Assembly (NCBI RefSeq): GCF_004337505.1
Contig: NZ_SJZI01000042.1
Location: 372,001 to 436,000, forward strand
DNA: 64,000 nt
Direction of reading: 5' to 3'
Source of the DNA: Flaviaestuariibacter flavus
GTDB lineage: Bacteria > Bacteroidota > Bacteroidia > Chitinophagales > Chitinophagaceae
The position numbers were made by a program, and so were the translations under genes. The notes beneath the pieces were generated by a model that did no database searches, was not told the DNA's origin, and saw only the letters and a program-made list of their open reading frames with translations. The stretch's first letter is position 1, and every line of letters begins with the position of its first letter. Of the stretch, positions 26,769 to 35,923 are shown one piece after another.

Positions 26769-26857
26769 TCGTCTTCTGTTGTACGATAAGGTTTGTCGCG
26801 AAGCGGCAACGCCAAAGCGGCGTCGCCTTCCGGCACCGGCCTGCAAAAGCCGAGGCC

Positions 26858-27169
26858 TTACAGGGACGCTTCAAGGCGGAGCAGGTCTTCCATCGAGTCT
26901 TTCAGCTGTCCCGACGCGTCGTCAAAGAGGTCGTCTTTTGCCTTCTTGGAATGCTTGGCGTGATTGGATTCCTTGATCGTCCTTCGGATCGGGTCGAGCG
27001 CTTCGAAGTAGCCGGCGATCACCGGCTCCAGCTGCGGGTTGGACTCGAGCTGCCGCAGGACGTCTTCGTATTCGTCCACGATGCTGTTGATCTCTTTTAC
27101 GTTGTCGGCATTATGCCGGCGCGGCACCCGCTCGAGGAGGTCGCGCACCTTCTGGAAACTTTCGTTCAT
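26858..27169 (-). CDS. Small charged helical protein, 103 residues, unknown function
   Basis: The product begins MNESFQKVRDLLERVPRRHN and is almost all helix-forming and highly charged, without signal peptide or membrane segment. The ATG at 27169 is chosen because the upstream extension (open to 27451) runs through a terminator and is not protein-like. No known family is recognised. It lies downstream of the giant secreted protein on the same strand, with a strong terminator between them, so it is probably expressed on its own. Confidence 0.6.
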   Translation of the reverse strand: MNESFQKVRDLLERVPRRHNADNVKEINSIVDEYEDVLRQLESNPQLEPVIAGYFEALDPIRRTIKESNHAKHSKKAKDDLFDDASGQLKDSMEDLLRLEASL

Positions 27170-27262
27170 GGGTGATGATTGAAGTGCTATAAAGCTACGG
27201 CGCGCCCGCTGCGGAAGTTCGCCTTTGATCTGGCATATCGCGGCAGCCTTCACCAGTGCAAT

Positions 27263-27295
27263 AAAAAGGCCGGCACTGGTGGTGCCGGCCTTTTT
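27263..27295 (-). terminator. Bidirectional terminator after the giant secreted-protein gene
   Basis: Perfect 9-bp stem GGCCGGCAC/GTGCCGGCC with a 5-base loop, with five A on the left and five T on the right, so it works on both strands. It lies 18 bases past the stop codon of the giant gene. Confidence 0.9.
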
Positions 27296-27312
27296 GTCTT
27301 TATCGGGTTTGC

Positions 27313-30300
27313 TTATTCTTTTACGAGGCGGATGGTCTGCCCGCTGTTGTCGTCGAAGCGGATGCCGAGGTAGTACACACCGGCCGCCAGCGGGGCTGTG
27401 GGCAGGGTGAGCGTCTGGCTGCCGGCGCCGAGGGCCTGGCTGCTGCTCCATACGATGCGGCCGCTGCCGTCGTGCAGGGTGAGCGCCGCGCGGGTGGCCG
27501 CGGGCACCTGCAACTGCAGGCTGGCGTTGCCACGCACCGGGTTGGCAGCGAGGCGGATGCTTCCGTTACCTGCATCGTCGTTGAGGCGTATCCCGTTCGT
27601 GTAGGTGTAGCGGCCGTCGAGGTCCACCTGGCGGATGCGGTAGTAGTGCGTGCCCTGCACGCCGTTGTTGCTGTAGCTATAGTTGCGCAGCGTGCTGCTG
27701 TAGCCCGCCGCGGCCACCGTGCCGATAACGCGGAAGCTGCGCCCGTCGCTGCTCTCTTCGATCTCGAAGCGATCGCTGTTGCTTTCGGAGGCCGTGCTCC
27801 AGCTAAGCGCGTCGTTGCCGCCGCGGCGCTGGCCGGTGAAAGAAATAAAGGTGACGGGGAGCACCGCGTTGTTCATCCGCACCGAGAAGGGCGAAAAGGA
27901 AGTGAAGCCCGTACGGGTTACTGAATAGGGGTCGGTGCCCGAGGCGCTGAGGCCTGCGCTGCCATACTCCCAGGCGCCTCCGGTATAGTGGGCGAGGCGG
28001 CAGGTGCTGCGCGAGAAGTTGGGCAGCTCGAGGGAGGCAGGCCACTGGAGCGTTACGGCGGCGTTGGAGCCGCCAGCCACTTTTTCGTCGATGATCCAGC
28101 TGGCATTGACTGCGTAGTTGGTCAGCGCCGTGCCGGTTTCGCCGTTGTTGTAAGTGGATCCCAGCACCCGCACGCTGATGGAGTCGGCCGTGGAGCCGGC
28201 GGCAAAGGCTACCGTGGCCGGGATATAGCTGGACGCGGTACCCACCGGGAAGAACTTGCTGGCGCTGGCCGCGAGCGGCTGGCGCAGCACACCGCTGCCG
28301 ATGGCTACGATATACTTCGCGGCACTATAGTTGGTGATGCTGCCGGGAAGGATGTCGTTGCTGCCCAGTACCAGCTTGCCGGCGGTGAAGTCGAGTACGC
28401 CGTTCACTTTCACCAGCGTGCCGAGGCTGACGTTGCTCACGTTGTTGATGGTAATGTTGTTGAAGGCATCCGTGGCGGATACCGTCTGCGGGCCGGCGCC
28501 GTTGAAGGCGATGGTGCCGGTGCCCGGTGTGAAGGTGCCGCCGGTCTGCGTCCAGTTGCCGCCCACAAGGTGGGTGAAGTTGCCCGCCGTGAAGGTGCCT
28601 GCTGAGAGCAGCACATTCTTCTGGATGGTAAGCGCGGCGCTGGTGGTTTTGGTGCCGGCGTTGATCTCGAGGTTGCCGTAAATGGCCGTCGGCGTAAGTG
28701 CCTGCGTGCCGCTGCCGTAGTACTCGACGGTGCTGAGACTGTCGAGAGCAAATACATCGTAGCCGGGCAACGCGTTGGTGCCGCCGATGCGAAGGCGTGC
28801 ATTGTCGGAGATCGACAGCACGTTGTTTGGCGCGTTCGAGGCGTCGGGGGTGATGGTGTTGGCGCTGAGGTCGAGCGTGCCAGCCGAGATGGTCACCGAT
28901 TGTGAGCCGGTGATGGGCTTCAGCAGGCTGACGGTGGCATTGGTCTTGGCTACTTCGAAGTCGATAAGAGCCAGCGTCGCCGGTGTGCCGGTAAGGTTGG
29001 CGGCCGTGCTGCCGGTCATCACAAAGGAGGCGGTGTTGGCGTCGATGGTACCGTTCATATTCATGTGGCGGCTCACGTTGAATTCGGAGCTGATCACGAG
29101 CGCCGTGCCGGTGTTGACCGTAACGTCGTAGAAGGTGGTGTTGGGGCTGCCCACGATCTGGGGCGCCGAACCGTTGAAGATGAAGTGGGAGGTGCCGGGG
29201 TTGATGCGGCCGTTGCTTTCCAGGTCGCCGCTGAGCGTGTAGGTGTTGGCGCCTGCGTTGAACACCGCCGTGTCGGCCACGGTAAACGTGCCCAGCACGG
29301 TCGACCAGTTGGCGGAGGGGCTGACGCCGTTGGAGTTGCCGATAGATACGTTGGTCAGCTTCGTGGGCGTGCCGTTCACCGTGAGGGCGCCGGTGCCGCT
29401 GAAGGTAACGGTGCCGTCGCTGCTGAAGGTGTTGCCGGTAGTATTGGCGCCGAGGCTGACGGTAGCGCTGCTGCGGGGCGCGAACACGAGGCCGCCGGTG
29501 CTCGTCACCACACCGTTGTTGGTGAAGTTACCCAGGATCGTATGCGTGGAGGCGCCGCCGTTGAAGGTGGCTCCGGAGCCGATGTTGAGTGCCACTACAA
29601 CGAGCCAGTTAACGCTCGGTGAGATGCCTGCAGTGTTGTTGATGTTGAGCGTGGCATAGGTGGGCGTGGTGGTGGAGTTGAGTACCGGCGCTACCGAGCC
29701 GTTGAAGTTGATGATGCCGGTGGAGGTGGAGTTGATGGCATTCAGCAGCTGGATCGTCTGCACCTGCGTGCCCATGAAGGTGGTGGTGCCGGAGCTGGTA
29801 AGCGAGCCGCTGTTGGTGAGGTTGCCGTAAAGCACGGCGGTGCCGCCGCCCGCGTCATAGGAGCCGCCGGATACAATGGTAAGTGAACCGTTATAGGTGA
29901 TGTTGGTATTGTTGATGACACTGTAGGAGCCGTATACAGTGAGCTTGTTGAAGGTGGTGGTGCCGGTGATGGTCTTGCCGGTGCCGGTGGCCAGCACGGC
30001 GCCCGTGGAAGGCGTGAAGGTGCCGTTGTTTACCCAGTTGCCGGCGATGGTGAGGTTATGCTGGTAGCCGTCGAGGTTGGCGCCGCTGTTGATGGTGAGG
30101 TCGCCGCCGACGGTGGCGGGCGCCGCCAGCGTTTTAACGCCACCGTTGCTCATTACGAGGTGACCATAGGTGATGCCGCCCACGTTCTGGGCGATCGTAC
30201 CGTTGTAGGTTGTGGTGCTCGTTGCACCGAAGGTGTAGTAGGTATAGTTCGCCGGGAAGATGCTTCCGCCTACGAGCAGCGACGCGCCGTTATCGAGCTG

Positions 30301-33300
30301 GAAGGTGCCGCCGATGGTGTTTCGGTTGGCGGTAAAGGAGCCCAGGTTTACCGTACCGGCATTGATGATAAAGTCGCTGTTGAGCGTGATGTTGCCGGTG
30401 AGCGTCAGGGTGCCGGAGCTTTTGTTGACGATGATCTTGTTGAACGCTGTCGCCGAAAGGTTTTGTGCCCCCGTGCCGTTAAAGGTGGCGGCGCCGCCGT
30501 TGGGGAGGTAGGTGCCGTTGTTGTTCCAGTTGCCGCCCACGGTGATGGTGGTGCGGTTGGTGGCGAAGGCACCGGCGTCGATGGTGACGTCGCCCGCGAT
30601 GACGGTAGGACCGGAGAAGTCGAAGGTGCCGCTTTTTACGCTCAGGTTGCCCGATACGGTGGTAGTGGCCAGCGGGTTGGTGGTAGCCGTGGCTGCCGTT
30701 TTGTCGATCACCAGCTGGTTGTACGTAACACCGCCTACCGACTGGAAGTTGCCACCGTTGTACGTCACCGTGCCGCTGCCCGCGGAGAAGGTGCCGCTGG
30801 TATAGGTGAAGTCGCCGCCGATCTTGAGGTTGCCCGCGCCGCTGAAGGTTACGTTGGCGCCGCCGCTTTGTGTGAGCGAGCCGGTGAGGGCCACGGTGCC
30901 CGTGCCGATATTGAGGTTGATGGCATGGCCGCTGGTGCCGTCGCTGAGTACAAGGCCGCCGTTCACCGTCAGGTTCTGCCCGCCGGTGTTGATGCTGTGT
31001 GTGGCGTTGGCGGACCAGGTGCCGCTGATATTACCCTGCGTGGTGAGCGAGCCGCCCGTGCCGAGGGTGAGCGTGGCCGATTGTGCGCTGCCGAACTGGA
31101 TGCTTTTGGCCACCGCCGCATTGGTAACCAGGGGGTGATTGCTGCCATAGGCTACGGTGCCGATCTGCACGATGTCGTTGGCGGTGGGAACGGCATTGCC
31201 ACCACCGGAGGAGCTCCAGTTGCCGGCTGTATTCCAGTCGTTGGTGCCGGCGGCCGCGGTCCAGGTGAGGATGGTAGACGTGGTGGAGAGTGTCCAGGTG
31301 CCGGCCACTTCGGGCGTGGCAACGGTCTGCTCGGCGTAGTTGCTCGTCGTATTGTTTCCCGAAGCGCCTTTGTCGGTCCAGCTGCTGCCGTTATAGCGAT
31401 ACAGTTTCAGGAGGCTTTCGTCGTTGCCGTTCTTTTCCGCGTCTTCATAATGCAGCCGCAGCAGGGCGGAAGTATAAGTGCCCGCGGCCAGCGAGATGGT
31501 ATAGGAACGGTTGATCGCCGCACCGTTGGGAAAAGAGGAAACGGAGCCCTGGTTCACCACCACCGTTACACCCGTGATGCCGGAAGCACCGGTAAAGTTG
31601 ATGTAGTTGTCGGGGCCTTCGAAGGCATAATTGGTGCCCGGATTAAAAGCATGATTGCGCTCGATGGTGCCGTAGATCAGGCCGCTGCCGGTGCGTGCCG
31701 AGGTGATGGTGACCTTGCTGGTGCCGGTGCGCAGGATGCCGTTGGTCATGTTCAGCGTCGGGGTCGTGACGTTGTTCGACAGGAACACCGAGTTGGTGTT
31801 GCTGCTTTTGTTGATGGTGAGTGTCGCGAAGGTGGTGGCGCCGGTAATGGTGGCATCATTCGCACCCGCGAACGCGATGGTGCTCGTGCCTGCGTTGAAA
31901 GTGCCGTTATTGTTCCAGTTGCCTTTTATCGAATCGGTGAATGTACCCGCTGCGAAGGTAGTGCCCGAGGCGATCGTAAGGTCAGTTTTGGTGATGAACG
32001 CTCCGGAAGCGGTCTTGGTGTTGCCGCCCGACAGCACGAGGTTGTCGTAGGTGACGCCGGTCACGTTCTGAGCACCGGTGCTGTTATAGGTAACCGTAGT
32101 CGGCGTGGTGGTGGTGGCGTTGAAGGTGGCGCCTGCCGGAACCGACAGGGCACCGCCGATACCCAGCGACGAGTTGGCCGCCAGCTGGAGCGAGGAGGTG
32201 CTGCCGAGCGTTACATTGAACAGGCTGGTGCTGCCGTTGAACAGCGTGGTGCCGCTGAAGGTGGCCGTGCCGGCGCTTGCGCTGAGGCTGCCGGTAACCT
32301 CGAGCGTGTTGGTAATGGTGAAATTGCTGGCAGTGCTGAGGCTGCCGGTGGCCGAGAGCGTGGCAAAGGAAATCGCACCGCTACCCGAGATCGTTTTGCC
32401 GGCGCCGTTCATGACCAGGATACCCGAGGTGGTAAGGCCGCCGCTCACCGCGAGGTTGCCGGCCAGTGTCATAGCGCCGGCGGTAGTGCCGGTGCCATTC
32501 ACGGTAAGGTTGTTCAGTGTAAGACCCGTACCCGAGATGGACTTGCCGGTTCCGGTCATGACAATGGTGCCGCCGGTGTGCGTAAACACACCCGAGCCGC
32601 TTGTGCTCAGGTTGCCCGCCACGTTGATGGTTGCCACCGCGGTGTTGGTGCCGGAAGCGAGGATCGCCAGGTTGTTGAAGTTGAACACACCGCTGCCGCT
32701 TACCGTGGCACCCGCTCCCGCGAGGTTGAACGTGCCGGCGCCGCCGTTGATGGTGCCGTCGTTAACGAGGTTGTTGCCTGTTTGTAAGGTATAGGTGGAG
32801 GCGGAGGCATAGCCCGCGAGCGTGGTGCCGGCAGAGAGGGTCGTGAGGCCGGAGACGGTGAAGTTGGCCGCGCTTTGCTGGGCGGTTACCGAGCCGTTCA
32901 GGGTGAGGGCGCCGGCCACTGTGGTGGCGCTTGCCGGCAGCGTTTTAATGCCGCTGCCCGACAGAATCAGGTTGCCGTAGGAGAGGTTGCCATAGGTAGC
33001 GCCGCCGGCAACGGTCTGGTTGCCTGCCGCATTGTATTCTACGGTGCTGGTGAGGGCAAGGGAATAGGTAAGGAAGTTGAGCGGGAAATTAGATGTGCCG
33101 CCTGCTTTGAGGGTAGCCCCGTTAGAGACGGAAAAGGTGCCGGCGCCCGAAGCATTCCGGTTGAGTGTATTGACGCCGAGGTCGAGTGTGCCGGCGGTGA
33201 CGTAAACGCTGCCGTAGGAGGAGCTGGCCGAGGATATCGTGGTACTGGCAGCCAGGGTTTTGGTGCCCGACCCGCTGATGCGGAGGATGGAATAGCTGAG

Positions 33301-34026
33301 GGCAGCCACATTCTGGCTGGCGCTGGCGCTGTAGTCTACGGTGCTGCCGGCGGCAAGCGTAACGGTGCCGGCGTAATTGTCGCCAAAGTTGGCGGCGTTC
33401 ACCTTCAGGATGCCGGTCGATTTAAGCGCCAGTGTCGTGGGTGTGGGCTGCTGCGCCGTGCCGATGGTTACGCCGGCGGCAGGGTTGAGTGTGCCCGAAA
33501 CGGAAAAGGTGTTGGTGGGTGCGAAGTTGCTGTTCACGGTCACCACGCTGTTGGCGTTGACAGTGATCTTGCGGAAGGTGCTGGCTACCGTGGTGAAGGT
33601 CTGCGCCGTGCCCGCAAAAATGATGTTCGCCGAGGTGCTGGTAGGTGTGTAGGTGCCGTTGATGGTGACGTTGCCGGTAACCGAGATGGATACCTTACCC
33701 TGGCTGATCACGCCGGCGCCGCCGCCGGCCGCGTTGTTAACAAGAAGGTTGCCCGAGATAGTCAGGTTGCGCGACAGCGTCAGCGTGCAGGGCTTGGCGC
33801 CGCCGAGTGTGAGGCCGGCGCAGGCCGCCGTGGTGCTGATCTTGGGCTGAAAGCTCCCGGTGAAGTTGGCGTCGCCGAGGATAGCGGCCTTGGTAGAGGA
33901 GGGAACGCCGTTAGTCCAGTTGGCGGAATTCGACCAGCTGGTGCTTGCGGTGCCTTTCCAGCTGGTTTGGCCGAAGGCGGAAACGAGGGCGAGGCAGAAG
34001 CCGGCAAGCAATAAGACTTTTTTCAT
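27313..34026 (-). CDS. Giant secreted repeat protein with type IX sorting domain (2237 residues)
   Basis: Very long exported protein, probably a cell-surface or matrix adhesin. A signal peptide (MKKVLLLAGFCLALVSAFGQ) is followed by a WxxxWSNSANWTNGVPSS module, then over 1800 residues of Thr/Ser/Gly/Asn-rich repeats. Recurring patterns are YNNLVLSGSGTKTL, AGALTLNGS and GNWNNNGTFNAGTSTIAFAG, about 45-90 residues apart, as expected for a long beta-helix or filament. A second NWSS module (DWNTAGNWSSSGGG) lies midway. The C-terminus has a FEIEESSDGRSFRVIG module and a type A sorting domain (LAANPVRGNASLQL ... GVYYLGIRFDD). ATG 34026 is chosen for the signal peptide. The ligand is unknown. Confidence 0.9.
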   Translation of the reverse strand: MKKVLLLAGFCLALVSAFGQTSWKGTASTSWSNSANWTNGVPSSTKAAILGDANFTGSFQPKISTTAACAGLTLGGAKPCTLTLSRNLTISGNLLVNNAAGGGAGVISQGKVSISVTGNVTINGTYTPTSTSANIIFAGTAQTFTTVASTFRKITVNANSVVTVNSNFAPTNTFSVSGTLNPAAGVTIGTAQQPTPTTLALKSTGILKVNAANFGDNYAGTVTLAAGSTVDYSASASQNVAALSYSILRISGSGTKTLAASTTISSASSSYGSVYVTAGTLDLGVNTLNRNASGAGTFSVSNGATLKAGGTSNFPLNFLTYSLALTSTVEYNAAGNQTVAGGATYGNLSYGNLILSGSGIKTLPASATTVAGALTLNGSVTAQQSAANFTVSGLTTLSAGTTLAGYASASTYTLQTGNNLVNDGTINGGAGTFNLAGAGATVSGSGVFNFNNLAILASGTNTAVATINVAGNLSTSGSGVFTHTGGTIVMTGTGKSISGTGLTLNNLTVNGTGTTAGAMTLAGNLAVSGGLTTSGILVMNGAGKTISGSGAISFATLSATGSLSTASNFTITNTLEVTGSLSASAGTATFSGTTLFNGSTSLFNVTLGSTSSLQLAANSSLGIGGALSVPAGATFNATTTTPTTVTYNSTGAQNVTGVTYDNLVLSGGNTKTASGAFITKTDLTIASGTTFAAGTFTDSIKGNWNNNGTFNAGTSTIAFAGANDATITGATTFATLTINKSSNTNSVFLSNNVTTPTLNMTNGILRTGTSKVTITSARTGSGLIYGTIERNHAFNPGTNYAFEGPDNYINFTGASGITGVTVVVNQGSVSSFPNGAAINRSYTISLAAGTYTSALLRLHYEDAEKNGNDESLLKLYRYNGSSWTDKGASGNNTTSNYAEQTVATPEVAGTWTLSTTSTILTWTAAAGTNDWNTAGNWSSSGGGNAVPTANDIVQIGTVAYGSNHPLVTNAAVAKSIQFGSAQSATLTLGTGGSLTTQGNISGTWSANATHSINTGGQNLTVNGGLVLSDGTSGHAINLNIGTGTVALTGSLTQSGGANVTFSGAGNLKIGGDFTYTSGTFSAGSGTVTYNGGNFQSVGGVTYNQLVIDKTAATATTNPLATTTVSGNLSVKSGTFDFSGPTVIAGDVTIDAGAFATNRTTITVGGNWNNNGTYLPNGGAATFNGTGAQNLSATAFNKIIVNKSSGTLTLTGNITLNSDFIINAGTVNLGSFTANRNTIGGTFQLDNGASLLVGGSIFPANYTYYTFGATSTTTYNGTIAQNVGGITYGHLVMSNGGVKTLAAPATVGGDLTINSGANLDGYQHNLTIAGNWVNNGTFTPSTGAVLATGTGKTITGTTTFNKLTVYGSYSVINNTNITYNGSLTIVSGGSYDAGGGTAVLYGNLTNSGSLTSSGTTTFMGTQVQTIQLLNAINSTSTGIINFNGSVAPVLNSTTTPTYATLNINNTAGISPSVNWLVVVALNIGSGATFNGGASTHTILGNFTNNGVVTSTGGLVFAPRSSATVSLGANTTGNTFSSDGTVTFSGTGALTVNGTPTKLTNVSIGNSNGVSPSANWSTVLGTFTVADTAVFNAGANTYTLSGDLESNGRINPGTSHFIFNGSAPQIVGSPNTTFYDVTVNTGTALVISSEFNVSRHMNMNGTIDANTASFVMTGSTAANLTGTPATLALIDFEVAKTNATVSLLKPITGSQSVTISAGTLDLSANTITPDASNAPNNVLSISDNARLRIGGTNALPGYDVFALDSLSTVEYYGSGTQALTPTAIYGNLEINAGTKTTSAALTIQKNVLLSAGTFTAGNFTHLVGGNWTQTGGTFTPGTGTIAFNGAGPQTVSATDAFNNITINNVSNVSLGTLVKVNGVLDFTAGKLVLGSNDILPGSITNYSAAKYIVAIGSGVLRQPLAASASKFFPVGTASSYIPATVAFAAGSTADSISVRVLGSTYNNGETGTALTNYAVNASWIIDEKVAGGSNAAVTLQWPASLELPNFSRSTCRLAHYTGGAWEYGSAGLSASGTDPYSVTRTGFTSFSPFSVRMNNAVLPVTFISFTGQRRGGNDALSWSTASESNSDRFEIEESSDGRSFRVIGTVAAAGYSSTLRNYSYSNNGVQGTHYYRIRQVDLDGRYTYTNGIRLNDDAGNGSIRLAANPVRGNASLQLQVPAATRAALTLHDGSGRIVWSSSQALGAGSQTLTLPTAPLAAGVYYLGIRFDDNSGQTIRLVKE

Positions 34027-34071
34027 AAGGGCAGTTTCGATGTTGAGGCGCTTTCGCATAAAGAATCGGGT

Positions 34072-34080
34072 GTAAAACTA
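34072..34080 (-). promoter_or_regulatory. -7-like box for the giant gene
   Basis: TAGTTTTAC on the minus strand, 45 bases upstream of the ATG at 34026; matches the recurring TAnnTTTAC box. Confidence 0.4.
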
Positions 34081-34195
34081 TTTCGGCCCGGAACGGTCTT
34101 AGCTGTAAATCGGTGAAAGCACTTATTCTGTCCCTAAACTACCCGAAAATGGCTATGGGAATACCGCGCATCCCGTCAGTTTACGCCGCAATGCC

Positions 34196-34203
34196 TATTT
34201 TAG
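34196..34203 (+). promoter_or_regulatory. -7-like box for the permease gene
   Basis: TATTTTAG, 21 bases upstream of the ATG at 34225. The same octamer precedes the DUF4783 gene at 58333. Confidence 0.3.
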
Positions 34204-34224
34204 ACGGACGAGTCCATTTATATT

Positions 34225-35646
34225 ATGTCGCAGCCCCGTGCCACCATCCGTCTCTTCGACTTTACCATGATCGTGATCTCGCTGGTGATCGGCATGGGCA
34301 TTTTCCGGACGCCCGTCAACGTCGCCCGCGACGCGCCTTCGGTGGGCGCTTTTTTCCTGGTATGGGTCGCCGGCGGGCTTGTGGCGCTTTTCGGGGCGCT
34401 CACCTACGCCGAGATCGGATCGCGGCTCCCGGTGACGGGTGGCTACTATAAGGTGTTTTCCTACGCCTACCACCCGTCAATCGCCTTCGCCATCAACTGT
34501 GTCATCCTGGTTTCCAATGCCGCTTCGCTGGCCGGCGTGGCCCTCATCGGCGGCGAATACATTTCAGCGGTGCTCCTGCCGCTGTTTTTCGGCCCGGGTT
34601 ACGTGGCGCCGGCGGGCACCGTCAAGGGCCTGCAGATGGGCGTGGCTTTCGGGGCCATCGCGCTCTTTTATGGTATCAACCTGCTGGGCCTCAAGCTGAG
34701 CGCGCGTACGCAAAGCGCGCTGATGATCATCAAGATCGTGCTCATCCTGCTGCTCATCACGCCGCTCTTTCTCGGTGGCCCGCCCCCGGGGCCGGCTACG
34801 GCGGCGGTGCGGCAGGTGCTGAGTCCCACCATGAACGATTACCTGCTGGCATTCGGCTCCGGCCTCGTAGCGGTGTCGTTTACCTATGGCGGCTACCAGC
34901 AAACCATCAACTTCGGCGCGGAGGTGCGCCACCCGGCGCGCAACCTGCCCCGCGGCATATTTATCGGCATCTTCACCATCATCGCCCTTTACCTCGCCAT
35001 CAACTATGCCTACGTGCATGTGATCGGCTTCGACAACCTGAAGTCGATGGCGCGGATGGAGCAAAGTCCCAATATCGCCGCCATCATGGCGGCCCGCGTC
35101 TTCGGGCCGCAGGCGGAGCGGATCCTGTCGGGATTCCTGTTCCTGAGCGTGCTGGCCTACGTCAATGCGCTGCTGCTGAGCAACCCCCGCGTCATGTATG
35201 CCATGGCCGAAGACGGCATCCTGCCGGCGGCCTTCCTGCGCCGCCACCCGCGGACCGGTGTACTTACGGTTCCGCTTACTATCTTTGCCGCTCTTTGCAT
35301 GGTCATCGTGTTCTGGGCGGAAGAGTTTGACAAGACCCTGAGCTTTTCCATCTTTCTCGATTGCTTTGGAATGATCCTTTCGGCCGGTTCCATTTTTCTC
35401 CTTCGGCCGCGCACCCAACACCTCAACGAAACAGGCATTTTTAAAATGAAGTGGTATCCGCTGCAACCGGTCCTGTTCATTTTAGCGTATACATTCGTAG
35501 CCATCAGCCTGCTGGTGCAGCAAACGGATGTAGCGGTGAAAGGACTGGGCGTTTTGTGTGGCTTTATCCTGCTTTATTTCCTGTTATTGAAAAAAAACCG
35601 TCGCACGGATGACCGAAGAACTGAATCAGCCCCAACAACAGCCTGA
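34225..35646 (+). CDS. APC-family amino-acid permease
   Basis: Inner-membrane transporter of 473 residues with about twelve hydrophobic segments. The N-terminus has the APC hallmark FDFTMIVISLVIGMGIFRTP (unwound first helix) and the following GGLVALFGALTYAEIGSRLPVTGGYY segment, as in LAT-type and serine/threonine exchangers. The substrate is not predictable. Its last 38 bases overlap the start of the next gene in another frame, so the two are co-transcribed and probably translationally coupled. It may be linked with the Cys/Met enzyme two genes on. Confidence 0.92.
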   Translation: MSQPRATIRLFDFTMIVISLVIGMGIFRTPVNVARDAPSVGAFFLVWVAGGLVALFGALTYAEIGSRLPVTGGYYKVFSYAYHPSIAFAINCVILVSNAASLAGVALIGGEYISAVLLPLFFGPGYVAPAGTVKGLQMGVAFGAIALFYGINLLGLKLSARTQSALMIIKIVLILLLITPLFLGGPPPGPATAAVRQVLSPTMNDYLLAFGSGLVAVSFTYGGYQQTINFGAEVRHPARNLPRGIFIGIFTIIALYLAINYAYVHVIGFDNLKSMARMEQSPNIAAIMAARVFGPQAERILSGFLFLSVLAYVNALLLSNPRVMYAMAEDGILPAAFLRRHPRTGVLTVPLTIFAALCMVIVFWAEEFDKTLSFSIFLDCFGMILSAGSIFLLRPRTQHLNETGIFKMKWYPLQPVLFILAYTFVAISLLVQQTDVAVKGLGVLCGFILLYFLLLKKNRRTDDRRTESAPTTA

Positions 35647-35920
35647 GCCCAGGCGCCGCCGCCATTCCTCCCGCAGCCGCCATTCGGGGCGGTCGGGGAG
35701 CTCGGGCCGCCGTCGCTCTTCTTCCTCCCGCTCCAGCTCCAAAAGCAAGATCACATTCGGACAGGTCCTGCTGCTGGTCTGGAGCGTGGTATCGATGTTC
35801 GCGTTTATCTACCTGCTGGAAGACGAGCAGCAGGCCCCGCTTGGCATCGCCGTTTTGCTGGGCCTGGCCACCCTCGTCGGGCTGCTCCTCTTCTTCCGTA
35901 CCATCCCAAAGAAAAAATAA
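35609..35920 (+). CDS. Small membrane protein with Arg/Ser-rich N-terminus
   Basis: The 103-residue product begins MTEELNQPQQQPEPRRRR, then has a run of Arg-Ser, His and Gly residues (about 15-50) and two hydrophobic segments (about 51-68 and 75-95) with a short loop between, ending IPKKK. The N-terminus should be cytoplasmic and strongly positive, suited to binding nucleic acid, phospholipid or a partner protein. It starts inside the permease gene (38-base overlap) and ends 3 bases before the next gene. No family is recognised. Confidence 0.75.
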   Translation: MTEELNQPQQQPEPRRRRHSSRSRHSGRSGSSGRRRSSSSRSSSKSKITFGQVLLLVWSVVSMFAFIYLLEDEQQAPLGIAVLLGLATLVGLLLFFRTIPKKK

Positions 35921-35923
35921 ACC

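Noticed and set aside
27170..27451. N-terminal extension of the 103-residue charged protein
   Set aside because: The extended frame reads through the terminator at 27263-27295 and part of the giant gene and is Pro/Arg-rich nonsense.
30058..32787. 909-codon open frame on the plus strand opposite the giant secreted protein
   Set aside because: It is a shadow of the GC-rich repetitive gene on the minus strand; the translation is Gly/Ala/Val/Arg-rich with no recognisable domain, while the minus frame has a signal peptide and sorting domain.
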